Source: Hyperoodon ampullatus
Lineage: Eukaryota; Chordata; Mammalia; Artiodactyla; Ziphiidae
Assembly (NCBI GenBank): GCA_949752795.1
Contig: OX457058.1
Span: 158,909,353 to 158,973,352, forward strand
DNA length: 64,000 bases
Direction: 5' to 3'
In this document: positions 34,193 to 47,093 of the stretch, in pieces
Position numbering within the stretch: position 1 is the stretch's first letter
How the letters are laid out: each line of letters opens with the position of its first letter
Made by a program: the position numbers and the translations under genes
The notes under the pieces: model-generated
The model's database searches: none
Told to the model about the DNA's origin: nothing
The model's input: only the letters and a program-made list of their open reading frames with translations

Positions 34193-35115
34193 CTTTTTCT
34201 TATAATCCTTTGGCGTTCCCCAGAGCTTTGGGAACCAAGTCAGGGTTTGGTATATTTCTTGCAATATCCAGTTCAATCTTTGTACTTCTCAAGTGATAGG
34301 TCTATTTTTTTAAAAGCCTTTCCCAGTCTTCCTGACAGGCTATGTTCTCTGCCTTTAGCCTAATGTCTTTATTTGAAATTATGCCCCCTTTTGACATTCT
34401 TACCTCTCTCTTTTCTCATTTTAGTCATCTCCAGTGTTTTAAATTGTAGGTCTTATTATTATTCAGGTGTGGCGAGGCCATCAGATCAAGACAACTGCCA
34501 TCGGAAAGGAAGTTGGTTACACACAGTTCCCAAGAGAAGGAGCATGCCACACCATACACAGCCATACAGGGAAGCATCGGGGTGGGTTACAAGGCAGAGG
34601 GAGCAGGGGAAAGTGTAGGCAAGAACTTTCATTGTGGTTTCCATGGGAAGGAATGATTGAGGCAGAGTAAGCAGTTTAGGATTGGCTAATTTGAATATTT
34701 TCAGTGGGCTCTGGAGTGTACAGGCTTTCCTCAGTTGCCTGGTTCCTGGCCCTGGCATGATTAGGACAGGTAGATAGTGGCCTGGAGTGTAAGAGACAGA
34801 TATGGGAGGTAGTTAGGGGGTAGGAACTTTGGATCCATTGGTTTGCATATGAAAGGAGCACTTGAATATCTCTGGGAATTGGCCTGCCCTCGGAGGCACA
34901 GTCTCTCTAGAGTCAGCAAGACTCCAGATGTCAAAGCATCAGGAAATACAGAAAATAAACAAGTGTGATTAATATATCTGGTCTCCTAGATTCTCTTCAG
35001 ATCTCTTAATGATTGGATTTCTATCTTCTTTCCCACTTAACTATCTCCTTCCCATTTCCCACCCAGTTAACTTGATATTCTGTTTTCATACTTGAGAATT
35101 TAACTTCCCATCCAT
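34193..35115. other. Unclassified DNA, possibly an old LTR at about 34460-34990
   Basis: The segment with gttacacacagttcccaag, ctttcattgtggtttccatgg and ccattggtttgcatatgaaa reads like a diverged LTR but I cannot name it or set ends. No gene. Confidence 0.3.
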
Positions 35116-35130
35116 ATTCTAACCCATTAG

Positions 35131-35488
35131 AGGACTTCCCTGGTGGCACAATGGTTAAGAATCTGCCTGCCAATGCAGGGGACACGGGTTCGAGCCCTGG
35201 TCCGGGAAGATCTTCCATGCTGCGGACCAGCTAAGCCCGTGCGCCACAACTACTGAGCCTGCTTTCTAGAGCCCGCGAGCCACAACTACTGAGCCCGTGT
35301 GCCACAACTACTGAAGCCCATGTGCCTAGAGCCCATGCTCCTCAATTAAAGAAGCCACCACAATGAGAAGCCCATGTACTACAACGAAGACTAGCCCCCG
35401 CTCACCGCAACTAGAGAAAGCCTGTGCACAGCACCAAAGACCCAATGCAGCCAAAAATCAATCAATCAATCAATCAATTAATTAATTA
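35131..35488 (+). mobile_element. CHR-type SINE, long form, plus, with 15-bp TSD
   Basis: Complete long form with an (AATC)n(AATT)n tail. TSD attct[a/g]accccat-like: 35116-35130 and 35489-35503 match at 13 of 15 positions. Confidence 0.92.
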
Positions 35489-35503
35489 ATTCTGACCCAT
35501 CAG

Positions 35504-36290
35504 TGCCATCACTGTCAATGATTACCATCTTTACTTAAGCTACTGAAGCACTACATTAGATTAACTATGCTTCACACTCACTTTGGAGATTGTTCTCTGG
35601 AATTTCCCTTACCACTGGCATACCCGATGTTCTCCTTTATCTCCATTTGTTTACTCCACTCACCAAGTTCTTCATGCTTGTTTAGGCCTATGACACCTGG
35701 AAATTCTCTCAATCCATCTTCTCTATTTTGAGTTCATAGAGTTCTCCACCACTTTCTATCAATTTTAAAATGCTTTGATTGACCTGCCCAATATCTTCAG
35801 TTTAGCCACTGCCTTCCATTCTTACTTCCATCATGTGGTTTGTAGGTCTGGTTGCTTCCTTCCCACCAGGACCTACAAGCTTACCCCTTTTACCCTCTGA
35901 GTAGTATGTACATTGCTATTAGATTAATCTTCCCTAAATATAATTGCTACTGTGAGACTCTCTTACACATAAACATTTGCTGATCTTTTCTACATCCACT
36001 AGGTGAAGAACAAAACAGATTATTCCAGGACTAATGGCCCCTCATTGTATGGTTTTTTGCCCTTCTCTTGGATGAAATCTGCTTTGATTTTTCCTGGCCA
36101 GGTATGAGCTTTCTCTTCAAAGAACTATGTATGTAACTCTGTGGAGACACTCATATTCTGTCTTGCTTCCATTATTTGTATACCATTAGACTGTATGCTT
36201 CTTTACGGCAGAGTCTTTATCTTATTCATCTTTGAGTTTCCTATAATGATTAGCAATAAGCCTTATCAATAATAGGTATTAGAGATTACT
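35504..36290 (+). mobile_element. L2 relic, plus, about 790 bp
   Basis: Colinear LINE-2 3' text: ccttccattcttacttcca, gattaatcttccctaaatata, tttttcctggccagg, then agactgtatgcttctttacggcagagtc near 36190. Highly diverged at the left. The SINE at 35.1 kb abuts it. Confidence 0.65.
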
Positions 36291-36829
36291 TTAATGGAAT
36301 AGAATCTCAAAGCACCATGCTAAGAATCCTAGTCCCTCAGCTAAATCCTTAATTAGGTGCCATTTCTAATAAGACATAGAAATTTTTATATAGAAAATAA
36401 AGGTATTTATAAGTAATTGAACATACATACACAAGCAGTTACTCTGCAAATGTTTGTTTGAATCAAACAGTTAAACCAAGTCCCAAATTGCCACATGTAC
36501 TATAAGCTTTCCTTGTGCTTTCATCTATACATTTAATGTTTAAAAACGGGTCAAGCAAATGCTCTGTGTGGTATCCAAGGGAGGGAAAATGAGAAGAATT
36601 AAGTTGTTTATATAAAAGCCAAATGAATCTGAGACACAGAAATCATCTAATACGTCATCCACTCCCACACACTGCAGGTTTTGAGAGGGCAGCTACATTA
36701 TCGTGTCTGGAGACAGGAGGCAGAGAACAGTGGAAAGTCTGATTTATGATCGATCCTGTGTTGAGTAGATTGGCCACTCCCTAGTTATTCACCTGGTAGG
36801 ATCAGTGCAGCTAAGAGGAAGTAAGAAAG
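36291..36829. other. Single-copy DNA
   Basis: No element recognised. Confidence 0.4.
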
Positions 36830-38480
36830 AGAGTCATAGACTTTCAGAAGTAGAAATGTTCTTAGAGGTCATTTGGTTTAATCTCCTGCTGGTAGCAGGA
36901 ATCTTTCCCAAGTGCCACCAACATATGGCTTCTGTTGAACATCCCACCAAGAAAGATGATTGCTCTTTTGAGGGATCTCATTTCACTTTAGGACAGAGCT
37001 AATTATTAGGAAATCCTTCCTTCTATTGAGTTGAAATATACTTCCCATAACGTTTACCCAGTGGCCCTTATTCTATCCTATGGAGTAACACAGAATAGGT
37101 TTAATTCATCTTTCTTACAATTGTCCTCCAAATAGCTGAAGCTCACTATCATGTCCTCTATCAGTCTTTTCCAGAGGCTACATAAAAATCTCCATTTCTT
37201 TCATAACTGACAATTCTGAAACACTTTACTGCTTGTATTTGGAATTTATATCATGCCAATTAGCATAGTAATTTGTGCGTATTTCTGCTGTCTTTCCTCC
37301 TCTTTGCCCTATTGCTGAATTGAATTGAGGAAATTTTTTTCTGAAACTTTTATTCTTCTGGTCACCTTTCTGAAGATCCACACTAGGTCTTCAATATTTC
37401 CTTTAAATATAACTGCCAGAAGAGAAAGGAGACAAAAAGAGCACTGCACTCTCTTAAAGGAATGTCTTTCCATTGATTTTAAAGGGAAATATGTTGACAT
37501 CATGCTGATTAAGACTATGATGAAATTATTTTAGAGGAAGTAATGTGGAGGATGAGGCAGCATAGAATTCAAAATGCCTTTGAGGAGGGCTTGCCCAGGC
37601 ACCTTTCCACCTATGGTGCTGCCTCTCTTTCTCTCCTGGCTGGGATGTAAAACTATGGATTTCCCTCTGCCTGAGCTCTAGACAATTTGGGGTGACTGTG
37701 ACTTCTCTTGATCATGTCAGTGTAGTTCTATCAAAGCAGTCTCAAATTATAATTTCATGAATAAAACGAAGCTGATATTACTGGCTTACAGAGAGTACAA
37801 GGTCAACCAGAGCCTTCAGGACTTGACCTCCTGAACTTCACTTTAAGTAGTGATATAAACTGATGAAATATCCCCAAATATTAAATGGGGTACTTAATTT
37901 TTATTCATGCTAAATTTTATCATGTTACTTATTGTCTCTTCATCTCTCTCTCATTGCCTTAAGAATCTCTTATGGCTTGATTCTGTCCTCCAGTGAAAAT
38001 TTTTGTCATTTTTCACTTGATAAATATGACATTAGTGTCTTAATCTAAGGTTTAGATAAAGTTATTGAATAAGATAGAACCAAGAACTGGATCCTTAAGT
38101 CTGCCATTTGGGACCTCCCTCCAGACAGATATGGATACTTTAATCAATATCATTTAGGTTCCAATGTCCTACCCTTTGTGAAAACTCATAAGAGTGTTAT
38201 TAGTCAGCAAACATTTCTTCATTCTGCCCACAAGTGTGTCCTAAAAACTGTCACAGCTTTGCTGAAATCTTTGGTAAGATTGCATTGTCTTACCAAATTG
38301 CATTATCAAAAAGAGAAGGGAATGTATTTTGTGTTGATTCATGCCAGTTCCTGAGAATCATCACACTCTTCTATTTGTACAACAACATTCTCTTTAGCCA
38401 TTAGGATGTGTGTGCCAGTGAAATACATGAATTTTATTAGTCCGTAATTTCTAGGAGCTTTTTTCATTTTGAATTATGAG
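36830..38480 (-). mobile_element. L3/CR1-clade LINE relic, antisense, about 1.6 kb
   Basis: The minus strand shows pieces of a CR1-type LINE in the right order. Near 38240-38275 it encodes DFSKAV, matching the DFSKAF reverse-transcriptase motif. Around 38070-38120 is the antisense of the segment around ctgtgggacctccctcc. Near 37080-37180 is the C-terminal region (gaataggtttaattcatc, ctatcatgtcctctatc), and 36830-37000 is the 3' part. Frames are destroyed. CR1/L3 elements stopped moving in early mammals, so this is one of the oldest items here. The middle (37300-37950) is the weakest part and may be interrupted. Confidence 0.7.
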
Positions 38481-38676
38481 TTATTTTCCTTTGATACATT
38501 TTGCCTTCTTGCTTATGAATGTCTCAAAGAAACTGACTTCATGATCACAACTCAAGGTTCTTTTAGTACCATGATTTAACTTATTGTGGGTTGGAAATTT
38601 GATTTATTTAACGCGTTATGATCCATCCAGGTTTTGAACTAGTTCTAGAAAAATCCCTATGCTCTCAAATATTGCC

Positions 38677-38885
38677 ATCCAATTGAACTTTCTGTGGTGA
38701 TGGTAATGTCCTATATCTGCACTGTCCAAAACAGTAGCCACTAGTCACATATGGTTATTGAGCGCTTGAACTTTGCCTAGTTCAACTAGGGTCTGCATTT
38801 TAAATTTTCATTAATTTTAACTTAACTCTAAATAGCCACATGTGGCTAATAGCTACCATATTGAACAGCCCAATTCTAGAATTTT
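38677..38885 (-). mobile_element. hAT-type nonautonomous DNA transposon relic
   Basis: ttgaactttctgtggtgatggtaatg ... ctgcactgtccaaaacagtagccac ... agccacatgtggctaatagctaccatattgaacag, the same family as the element split by the LTR at 55.7-56.3 kb. Strand is nominal. Subfamily not assigned. Confidence 0.7.
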
Positions 38886-38889
38886 GGAC

Positions 38890-40740
38890 TTTTTATTAAC
38901 AAAACATATGTCATCAGAACCTTCTTTCTTTGTTTTCGTATTGGAATAATTTGTGATTGTATAGTCAGTTAAAAAAAATTTATTGTGCCTCTCTCATCAC
39001 GGCATTACCCCTGTCTTTTTCTGGAGATGTTTAAAATTGCCTTTTCTTGGTGTGTGTAGATATTTCTACCTTCTTCTCTTCTTTGACTTCCTAGAACAAA
39101 AATTATAATATTCAGCATGGTATTCAGGAAGAGCCATTCCAGGCATGGATGGCTGAAATTCTCTCTCTTTTACAGCATGTCCATTCCTCACATCATATTC
39201 CCCATCACCTCCCTGACCATCACTCTTTCAATTTGCAGGGGATGAGTTCTTGACATTTCACGGACTGGTTACAGTCTGAATAGGCAGAGAAATGTCTGCA
39301 ATTAGAAAAGTACAAGAGGTTAACAAGAAGTTAATGCTTGTGACAGAAACACATCTCTTAAATAAATTATTTAAAGGTTGGAGCCACAGAGTATTATAAA
39401 GAGAAATTAATGCTTTACTGAGGCCCTGATGCAATTAGAATTGGAAAGATTTTTTTTTTTTTTTTTAACACAAGGGTATATTGGAGAGATATGGCTTGCG
39501 TCTATATCTTTGACTTTGTAGCCTGGGTTGCTAGATGAGCATGTCATGACTTAGAAGGTGTGTGAGTGTGTGTGGGTGTGCGAGTGTGCACATGTTTGTA
39601 TATATACAGACACATAGAATCATACGGTATGTATAAGCAAAGCTGTACCTACAATGGCATATGTTCATTCCTACATCTGAGTTTGTTTTCCACATTTTCT
39701 TATGAATAGTTAATTCTTCTGACAAGAAAACTAGGAGGAGCCCCAGAATTTGTTAACTAATTTTGAAGCTGTGGGGTAAGGGAAGGACTGAATGCTTAAG
39801 CCTCAAAAATTCATAGATTACTCACAAAGTACAGTAATGACACCCGACCCGCCTTTGCAGGCCTAACCATGGAGAATGTCTCACCACCTTGGGCTCCCTC
39901 TGGTGTGGCTTCTCTATTGACGTGGGGGTTAGGTTGGTCTGACAGGCACAGCTCACTCATCCACGGACACACAGTGACAAATATGCCACACCATACACCA
40001 GTTTTGTTTCCTTCCTAACAGACTTGAAGGATTAGCAAAGTGACCAGACCAATCTCAGAAGGGTATCCAGTGTGAATAATGCATTAGCAAATGGTCAAGT
40101 GCTTTGAAAAAACTCCTAAGTAAAGTACTAAGTGTTATTTTATGCCTCCTGCTACACAAAGCCCATTTACAGGCTCAATTCCCTTGTTGTTTTTTTGACA
40201 CAGTCGGAAGAGGAACAATTAACTCTGGCCATTGTAGTCTAAGTAATTACTGATTACCCCATACCTTCTCAGAAAATTATACAGAATGGGAAATAAATCC
40301 GAACTGTGACCTGTAGGTGGTTTCTAGTGTTTGTAGCTCATAAACGCTGCATCCCCAATCCATTTACGCCTGTGTTGCTTAACTCTCCCCAGCCAGATGA
40401 TGGACAATAGCACTCAGAGTCCAGAGAAAGGAGCCCTGAGGCCCTTACCGCATCACTGCGCTAATGGACCCTGAACTTGTATAACAGAGAGCAATTAATT
40501 CTGAAGCCAGCTTGGCAGCAGAAGCTTCCAGAGCTGACTTTTCTTTGTGTCCTAGAACCAACCATTACGTATCTACGCTTGGCCCCTCCTTGAAAGGGCA
40601 AACATATGTAGAGCAGAAGGAAAGTAGTGAATGTAGGTGAGCTCTCTTCCCATCCCATGTCTTTACTTTCTACTGTTTGCCATATACTTTTCCTCTCTGG
40701 TAAATTCCCCCCAGGAAAGTGGGAGCTCTCTACACTCTTA
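38890..40740. other. Single-copy DNA, about 1.85 kb
   Basis: No repeat family or exon recognised apart from a T17 run at about 39452 and a (TG)n-like patch at 39558-39592. Frames are short. Confidence 0.45.
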
Positions 40741-40754
40741 ATGAGGAGTACTAT

Positions 40755-40810
40755 CTCCTCCCTCCCTCCCTCCCTCCCTCCCTCTCTCCATCCTTTCCTT
40801 CCTCCCTCCC
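40755..40810. repeat. (CCCT)n pyrimidine tract
   Basis: Six CCC runs at single-T spacing (40760-40782) followed by CTCT/CCTT variants to 40810. The minus strand is (GGGA)n, a canonical G-quadruplex pattern. It creates the serine/proline-rich frame across it. Confidence 0.9.
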
Positions 40811-40872
40811 CATTTACTTCATAAATATTGACTTGGAATCTATGGTGAGTCAGGCACTGCATTAGGTGGTAA
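40811..40872 (-). mobile_element. L2 3'-end fragment, minus
   Basis: ataaatattgacttggaatct ... gtcaggcactgcattaggtgg, the reverse of the L2 tail, directly between the CCCT tract and an LTR. Confidence 0.6.
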
Positions 40873-40876
40873 AGAG

Positions 40877-41358
40877 TGGAAGAATATGCACCCTAAAATA
40901 GGCTACTTTGGCATAAGAATTATTTTGGGCTGAAGACACTTGCAAAACAGCAGGTGTAAGAAGGCCATTCTAATCTTCCCTTTTCTTCCTGAAAACAGGA
41001 GATAAAAACTCCAGTGTGAGAGATGCTTTCCCTGTACCAAGAGAAAAAAGAAATTCTTCAAAAGGGAGCCAAAGCCAAGAGAATTCCATACGGACAGTGT
41101 CAAAATCATTCTGATCTTGCTTTAGCCACCCAGAATATTTTAGTTACTTTTCCATAATTGCCTCTCTTCATTCAATCTAGTATAAAAGCATTTAGCCTTG
41201 CCACTTCTTTGGGTCTCCCTTTCTTTATGAGGGCTCCTGTGTCATATAAAATTCATATAATCTGTATACTTTTCTTCTGTTAATCTCTCTTCTGTCAGTT
41301 TGTCAAGCCCAGCCAAAAAACACTAAGAGGGTAGAGGGAAAATTTTGTGTTTCCTACA
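40877..41358 (+). mobile_element. Solo LTR, ERV class I type, plus
   Basis: Starts tggaagaatatgca and contains tactttggcataagaattatttt, a TATA-like tagtataaaagc near 41180, ataaaattcat near 41247 and the closing phrase taagagggtagaggg ... cctaca. The right flank gtgg (41359-41362) also occurs at 40876-40879 and may be a 4-bp TSD. No viral genes adjoin. Confidence 0.8.
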
Positions 41359-41362
41359 GTGG

Positions 41363-42572
41363 TGATGGTGTAGGGGGTATAGAGATTCATAAGGTGCCTT
41401 TCTGAAGCTGTTAGTCTCTGCACTATTGCTGTTCCATCCCCAAATCTCTCCCCTTACCCCAACACAGGTTCACTGGAAAGAGGGGTGCTGATTTTAGTAG
41501 AGGGAGAGAGGTTTACTGGAATCATGGGAGAATTTAAGGATAGGAAAAGTGGACAAAAGGAAGCAAGGTGTTCACGGCCTTTAGGAAACACAAGGGTTAG
41601 CTGCTTTTGTGCTAAAACCATTAGACATGATTAACACTCTGGCAACTCCGTAAGTAAGAGCTTTAGTTCCTTTGAAATAATTCTGGGTGGTGGGTGGAGA
41701 GAGCAGGAGAAACATAATTAGGGGATAAATGGAGAGGCAGGAGGGCCCTTCCAAAGCATTTACTTGAGGTGGTAGGGGGAGCTTGCTTTTTTAACTTGTA
41801 ACCCAGCCAGTTCACCCTTTCATTGTTACATGCTAAATGATGCTTTATTCTTGTTCCATAATTGAGGGAGATTACAGCTTAGAAGTAATATTTAAAAATG
41901 GATTATCTAAATGTATACTGCTTATTATGTTGGCTCAGTATATTGTGTTTATAGGTTGTAAAGCATTTTAGGGATTAAGTTGTAATTAATTTTTTATCAC
42001 TTTAGTTTCTTATGTTGTTCCCTGTGCCCTTTGGACTGCAATATTCTCTAACAGGAATTTTCTAAATACCTGGATATTTTTATCCAGCAGCTAAGAAATA
42101 GCTCTTGGTACAACTCCTGTAGAGCCAACCCAGATCAAGATATGGCAACAGGGGGAAAAGGGGACAGTTTTCCTTGACAAAGCTCCTTTTGTATGTAAAT
42201 AATTCATTTGTCGTAGAATTACTTGAACTAGCTGTTTAGGTTAGCTTTTATTGAAATCTGGTTGGGTTTGGGGAATTTAGTGGTGGTGGAATTTGCACAA
42301 AAATGTGGATAATAAGCAGGGTGCACATTAAAGGCCCTTAATAGATATTTACCAAATTGGTCATAAATGAGAGGTTTCCTCACCATGACAGTTACTTTTT
42401 ACGCTATAATATGTTTAAATTGAGGGCTTTGTTGGGTTAATACAGTATTCTAATGGCACCCTGCAAGGGCTCTTGTGTTGTAGATTTCTATAAAAAAGGA
42501 AATGCTCAATTAATTAAGACCCAAAATAGCATGTCCTAAGACTAAAAGAGACTCCATTCAAACGATATTTCT
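41363..42572. other. Single-copy DNA, about 1.2 kb
   Basis: No element or gene recognised. Confidence 0.45.
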
Positions 42573-42581
42573 AGGACAGTC

Positions 42582-42588
<7 letters not shown>

Positions 42589-42612
<24 letters not shown>

Positions 42613-42805
42613 GCGGTACGCGGGCCTCTCACTGTTGTGGCCTCTCCCGTTGCGGAGCACAGGCTCCGGACGCGCAGGCTCAGCGGCCATGGCTCATGGG
42701 CCCAGCCGCTCCGTGGCATATGGGATCCTCCCGGACCAGGGCACGAACCCGTATCCCCTGCATCGGCAGGCGGATTCTCAACCACTGCGCCACCAGGGAG
42801 GCCCA
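42589..42805 (-). mobile_element. CHR-type SINE, short form, minus, with 16-bp TSD
   Basis: Complete short form (poly-T, tgcggtacgcgggcc, head at the right). TSD aggacagtctgatttt is exact at 42573-42588 and 42806-42821. CpGs are well preserved, so the copy is young. Confidence 0.95.
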
Positions 42806-42821
42806 AGGACAGTCTGATTTT

Positions 42822-43212
42822 AAACAAACAGTGCTGTTACCTCTATAATTATCCTCACTGACAATGTCAAGTTTTACCTGAGCCCTGTGTTCTTGGAAAA
42901 GAACAAAGATTGAGAAATTCCCCCCTATGCTTTGTGTTCCTGGAAATGATTTAGTGCAAAGAAACTCTCTTCCTTGTATAGCTTAGATAAGACTCATGGA
43001 CACCCCACTTTGTTTACCCATGATAAGGCCAGGTGCAGACCCTCCAAATTCCCATTCCTCACCTTGTAAAGGATTAGCTGAACTGTTTTGTCTCCACTCA
43101 TCAACAGAAACAAAATGTTTGTTAACCAAACTTTGGTTAAGATTCCCTCCTTCCCCCATCACTGAACTCTGGCTCACTTCTTAGCCTGAACCTGCACACA
43201 AGCCCTCCTTAA
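42822..43212. other. Single-copy DNA
   Basis: No element recognised. Confidence 0.4.
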
Positions 43213-43217
43213 CAGTC

Positions 43218-43586
43218 TGTTATGGATTGAATGTTTGTGTCCCCCACAAAATTCATATGTTGAAACCCTGTGCCCACAATGTGGTGGTATTAGGAGGCAG
43301 ATGCCTTCCAGAAATAATAAGGATTAGCTGAGGTTTTTGGGGGGAAGCCTTCATGGGTGGGATTAGTGCATGAGAGAGCTTGCTTCCTGTCTCTGCTCAA
43401 TGCCATGAGAGGAGACAAGAAGTAGTCAACAGACTCCAAACTGGAAGAGGATCTCATCAGAACCCAACCATGCTGGCACCCTGTTCTTGGACTTCCAGCC
43501 TCCAGCACTGTGAGAAATAAATTTCTGTTGTTTGTAAGCCACCCAGTCTATGGTATTTGTTATAGCAGCTGGAACTGACTAAGACA
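43218..43586 (+). mobile_element. MLT1-type MaLR LTR, plus
   Basis: tgttatggattgaatgttt at the left, attcatatgttgaaaccct, gggattagtgc, cttggacttccagcctcc, gtgagaaataaatttctgttg and ctgactaagaca at the right, the full MLT1 LTR order with its AATAAA signal. A 5-bp TSD with one change (cagtc 43213-43217, cagcc 43587-43591). Confidence 0.92.
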
Positions 43587-43591
43587 CAGCC

Positions 43592-45595
43592 CCTCCTGAG
43601 AATAGACTGGCCTTATGATGATACATTCTCTCATCTACTATCCTATTACACCACCTTTTCATGCCACTCCCCTATACCTGGTTCTTGTAGCCTTGTTTCC
43701 TCCTCTCTTTTCTAACTCTTGAGGTGCTTATTTACCTTATGGTCAGAGCGCTCTTCCTATTGCAGTAGCCCCCCTTTCCCTGTTGCAATTTTTGTCCCCA
43801 CTTTTACTGCTCACAATAATCCTTTCATAAGTCTCTCCTTACCACGTCCAAATTCATTTTTTATTTGACATCACTTATACTTGTTAGATACTGTATCCCG
43901 AGGAGCTCAGAGAAGTTGAAAAACTTCCTGAGAGATTTCGGGAAAATAAATCAGGCATGAAATTTTCCTTGCTGTTTTCAATGTTTTAGAATGAATTATG
44001 ATGATAATTCCTCCTGTAGTCTCTACTCTGAAACTCCCAACCCTCCCTCTATCTAGCCCATATTTTGGTCACGACTCTAGGCTAAAATTCTCTGTGCCCA
44101 CCTTCTTCTTGAAAACAAGGCTATAGAATAGATATTAGGCACTGAGCATTTGTTTCTAGAACCTTTTATTTGATGGCGGCCCAGGAGTGTATGGCATAAA
44201 GTGACCTCTAATTTTCCTCAGGCCCCCATTTGAAGCTCATGTTCTATGAGACTGGGGTGGGTGGAAGTAAGAAATTCAGCTACTGTGGCTTTAGTATTTG
44301 GAAACAATGTTAAGAGAGAAATAATGTTTTAGTTGTGTCCACATATTTTGGGATTGCTTTGGAATGCATGCTTTCTGCTATTTTCATTAGCTTCCCCAGC
44401 CCCCAGGACAGCTCTTGATATACTATATACGCGTAGCAGATATTTCCTTCAATATATTATCGAAAACAACTCTATCTTGGGGCCTCCTGCTGCAGATCTA
44501 GAGGTAAAACAGTTCCGTGGCTCTTGCTGGGTTGATCAGAGTGGAGAATACGTAAATAAGCGAGGCAGCATTTTCCTCCTGACTCCCTTACCAAGGTCAG
44601 AGTGGGAAGAGAGTGCCTATACTTTGCAGAACATTCTTCATGCGGCTGTGGCCTATCCCGTTGGGCTTAATTCTGTTCTTAATGAGCTGCACACCTGTGT
44701 CCCTGGCTGGCTGCCCTCAGCACAGTAGGAGGAGGCAAGGGAGGGTGAATTTCTCCTTCATCCTGAGTCCCAGGATTCAGAGCTGTGCCTGTCTGTATTT
44801 TACTGAGCATCCCAGGTGTGGGTAGTATTCTGAACATCTTCCCATTATGCTAAGCAGCCAACATCAGCTTTGTTATGCATATTGAGGTTAAAGACAGTGA
44901 AATTTCTCAGTCATATCCAGGCACACCACAGCCCCAGCAAATTTCACAGGAACACAGGAAGTTGTACCTGATTTTTAAAAAAAATTTCTGGTTGGTAGAT
45001 ACTGATCTCAACTTGGAGAAGATGGTGGTGGAGACAACCCAAGCCTTGGGCTTTTAGGGGATGACCTCACAGCAAGGAATGCAGAATGAACCCTGAAAGC
45101 TGAAAGACTTTCATCAGCCAGCATTCTTTGTGGGCTTCCTTAGAAGGGTCTACGATCAGGGGGAAGATGGACAGTAGCAATTCAGATTGCATTTGACCCA
45201 TTGTCACAATTCAAGAAAATGTCTGGATGAATTTTTTTATATTTACAGGGTATGTTTTAGATAGTAGAACTTAAAATGTAACCTATGGGAGGTGTGGAGA
45301 ATTTATTTCATGGGGCCACAGGAGCACCTTGAGATAAACAGTCCTTTCCTGGAGAAGCTGAAACTGAGATATAATTTGGAGTCCCATTGTGGGCCATGTC
45401 TGAAGACACATGCCAGACATGTTGAAATGTGTAAGGCAGAGAAAGCAAATGATGTCTACAGTGTGACTCCAAGATCCAAAGTCCTGGGAGGACACTCTGA
45501 TTGTGGCTGCTTGTTTATGATTTAGGGTTTTGTTTTTCCCACATGGGCAACTCTATGTGGCATCTTCCAGGGTGAGGGGTGGCATGGGTATAAAA
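43592..45595. other. Single-copy DNA, about 2 kb
   Basis: No repeat family recognised. The 131-codon plus frame at 44333-44728 has no ATG support or domain and is taken as chance. Confidence 0.45.
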
Positions 45596-45597
45596 GG

Positions 45598-46135
45598 GAA
45601 TTAGAATATGCCACTCTAAAATATGCCCCTTTGGCATAAGAATTATTTTAAGATGAAAACAATTAAGCAACAAATGAAGAAAAAGCTCTTTGTCCTCCCA
45701 ATCTGCTTAAAAACAAGTCATAAATATTCCCCCTTCTCTCTCCCATATCACTGGAGAGAAAAAGTAAGTACTGAGATTGGTCTGTATAAACAAGTCTTAC
45801 TAGAATAACCCTTATCCTCCATTAGTTTCCTCCATATATTTACTTTCCCACAATTATTGCTCCTAGAATTCAAACCCCCTTTCCTTTGGTTTGTCACTTC
45901 TCCACAAATTTATTGCCCTTTGTTAAAATGATATATAACTCCTTGGGTTTAACTGATTCTTGGGACTATATTTCTTTTCTTTGAAGGCCTTCCTAAATGT
46001 AAAAATTAAAATATTAACATCAAATAAAATTCGTATGCCTTTTCTCCTGTTAATCTGACTTTTGAAGGTCTAATTTGCAGGTCCAGATGTAGAATCTAAG
46101 AGGGTAGAGAAAAGGTTTTTTCCTCCCTTTTAGGT
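45598..46135 (+). mobile_element. Solo LTR, ERV class I type, plus
   Basis: Opens ttagaatatgccactctaaaatatgcc ... tttggcataagaattatttt and closes aatctaagagggtagagaaaag. Same family signature as the LTRs at 19.0, 40.9 and 49.0 kb. A gatatataactcc TATA-like motif lies near 45930. No internal viral sequence. Confidence 0.8.
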
Positions 46136-46162
46136 ACTAGCTCAAAATCCATCTATCTTTTT

Positions 46163-46366
46163 TTTTTTTTTTTTGCGGTACGCGGGCCTCTCACTGTTGT
46201 GGCCTCTCCCGTTGCGGAGCACAGGCTCCGGACATGCAGGCTCAGCGGCCATGGCTCACGGGCCCAGCCACTCCGCGGCATGTGGGATCTTCCCGGACAG
46301 GGGCACAAACCCGTGTCCCCTGTATCGGCAGGCAGACTCTCAATCATTGCGCCACCAGCGAAGCCC
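46163..46366 (-). mobile_element. CHR-type SINE, short form, minus, with 13-bp TSD
   Basis: Complete short form. TSD catctatcttttt is exact at 46150-46162 and 46367-46379. Confidence 0.94.
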
Positions 46367-46599
46367 CATCTATCTTTTTCTCTATGGACTTCTAACTTGC
46401 CTAAGCCATTAGTTATCAAATTTTTTTTTTTAATCCTGTAGTCTTATCAACTTACAGTAAGCATATACCTCCAATATATATTTATTTACTTATACTTGTA
46501 ATGCTGCGTCAGTATTTCTGTTCATTATAAAATATACATAGAAACAGAAATTTTAAATACAAAATGTCAGTATTCTGATATTTCTTTCTTAACTCTCTG

Positions 46600-47093
46600 A
46601 TGGATCTTTGAACCCTCATCCCACTCTGAAGAGCTGGCTCCAAGATAGTCTTCTTTCAAGAGCCAGAGTAAATGTTATAAAATGTAAATCTAATCTCATT
46701 ACTCATCTGCTTCTGACTCAGGTGGCTTCCCTTTGCACTAAGAATGAAATCCTGTTACTGGAGGCCAACAAGCCCTCCTGCCCTATTCCAGTCTGGCCTG
46801 TCTCCTTCTGCAGCTGCTTTCTGCCACTCAGGCCCTGACTCATTAGGTTCCTGCCATATTGGTTTTCACTGAGTTTCTCAAATGCTGCAATCTCTTGCCT
46901 GTCACTGAGGTTTCATATAAGTTAGTTTGAAGGCTTTCTTCTAGTCCTCACCTGACTAATTTTCACATAATTTCCTCAAAGAAACCTTCCGTGATACCAG
47001 CCCTCTCTTCTCCTACTAATCCAAATCAGTTTTCCCTATACTGAGGTCTCATTTCATTTTAAACTTTTTCTTCATAGAACTTATTACAATGGA

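Noticed and set aside
44333..44728. 131-codon plus frame with a signal-peptide-like start
   Set aside because: The start is non-ATG and the hydrophobic start comes from T-rich sequence. No domain seen.
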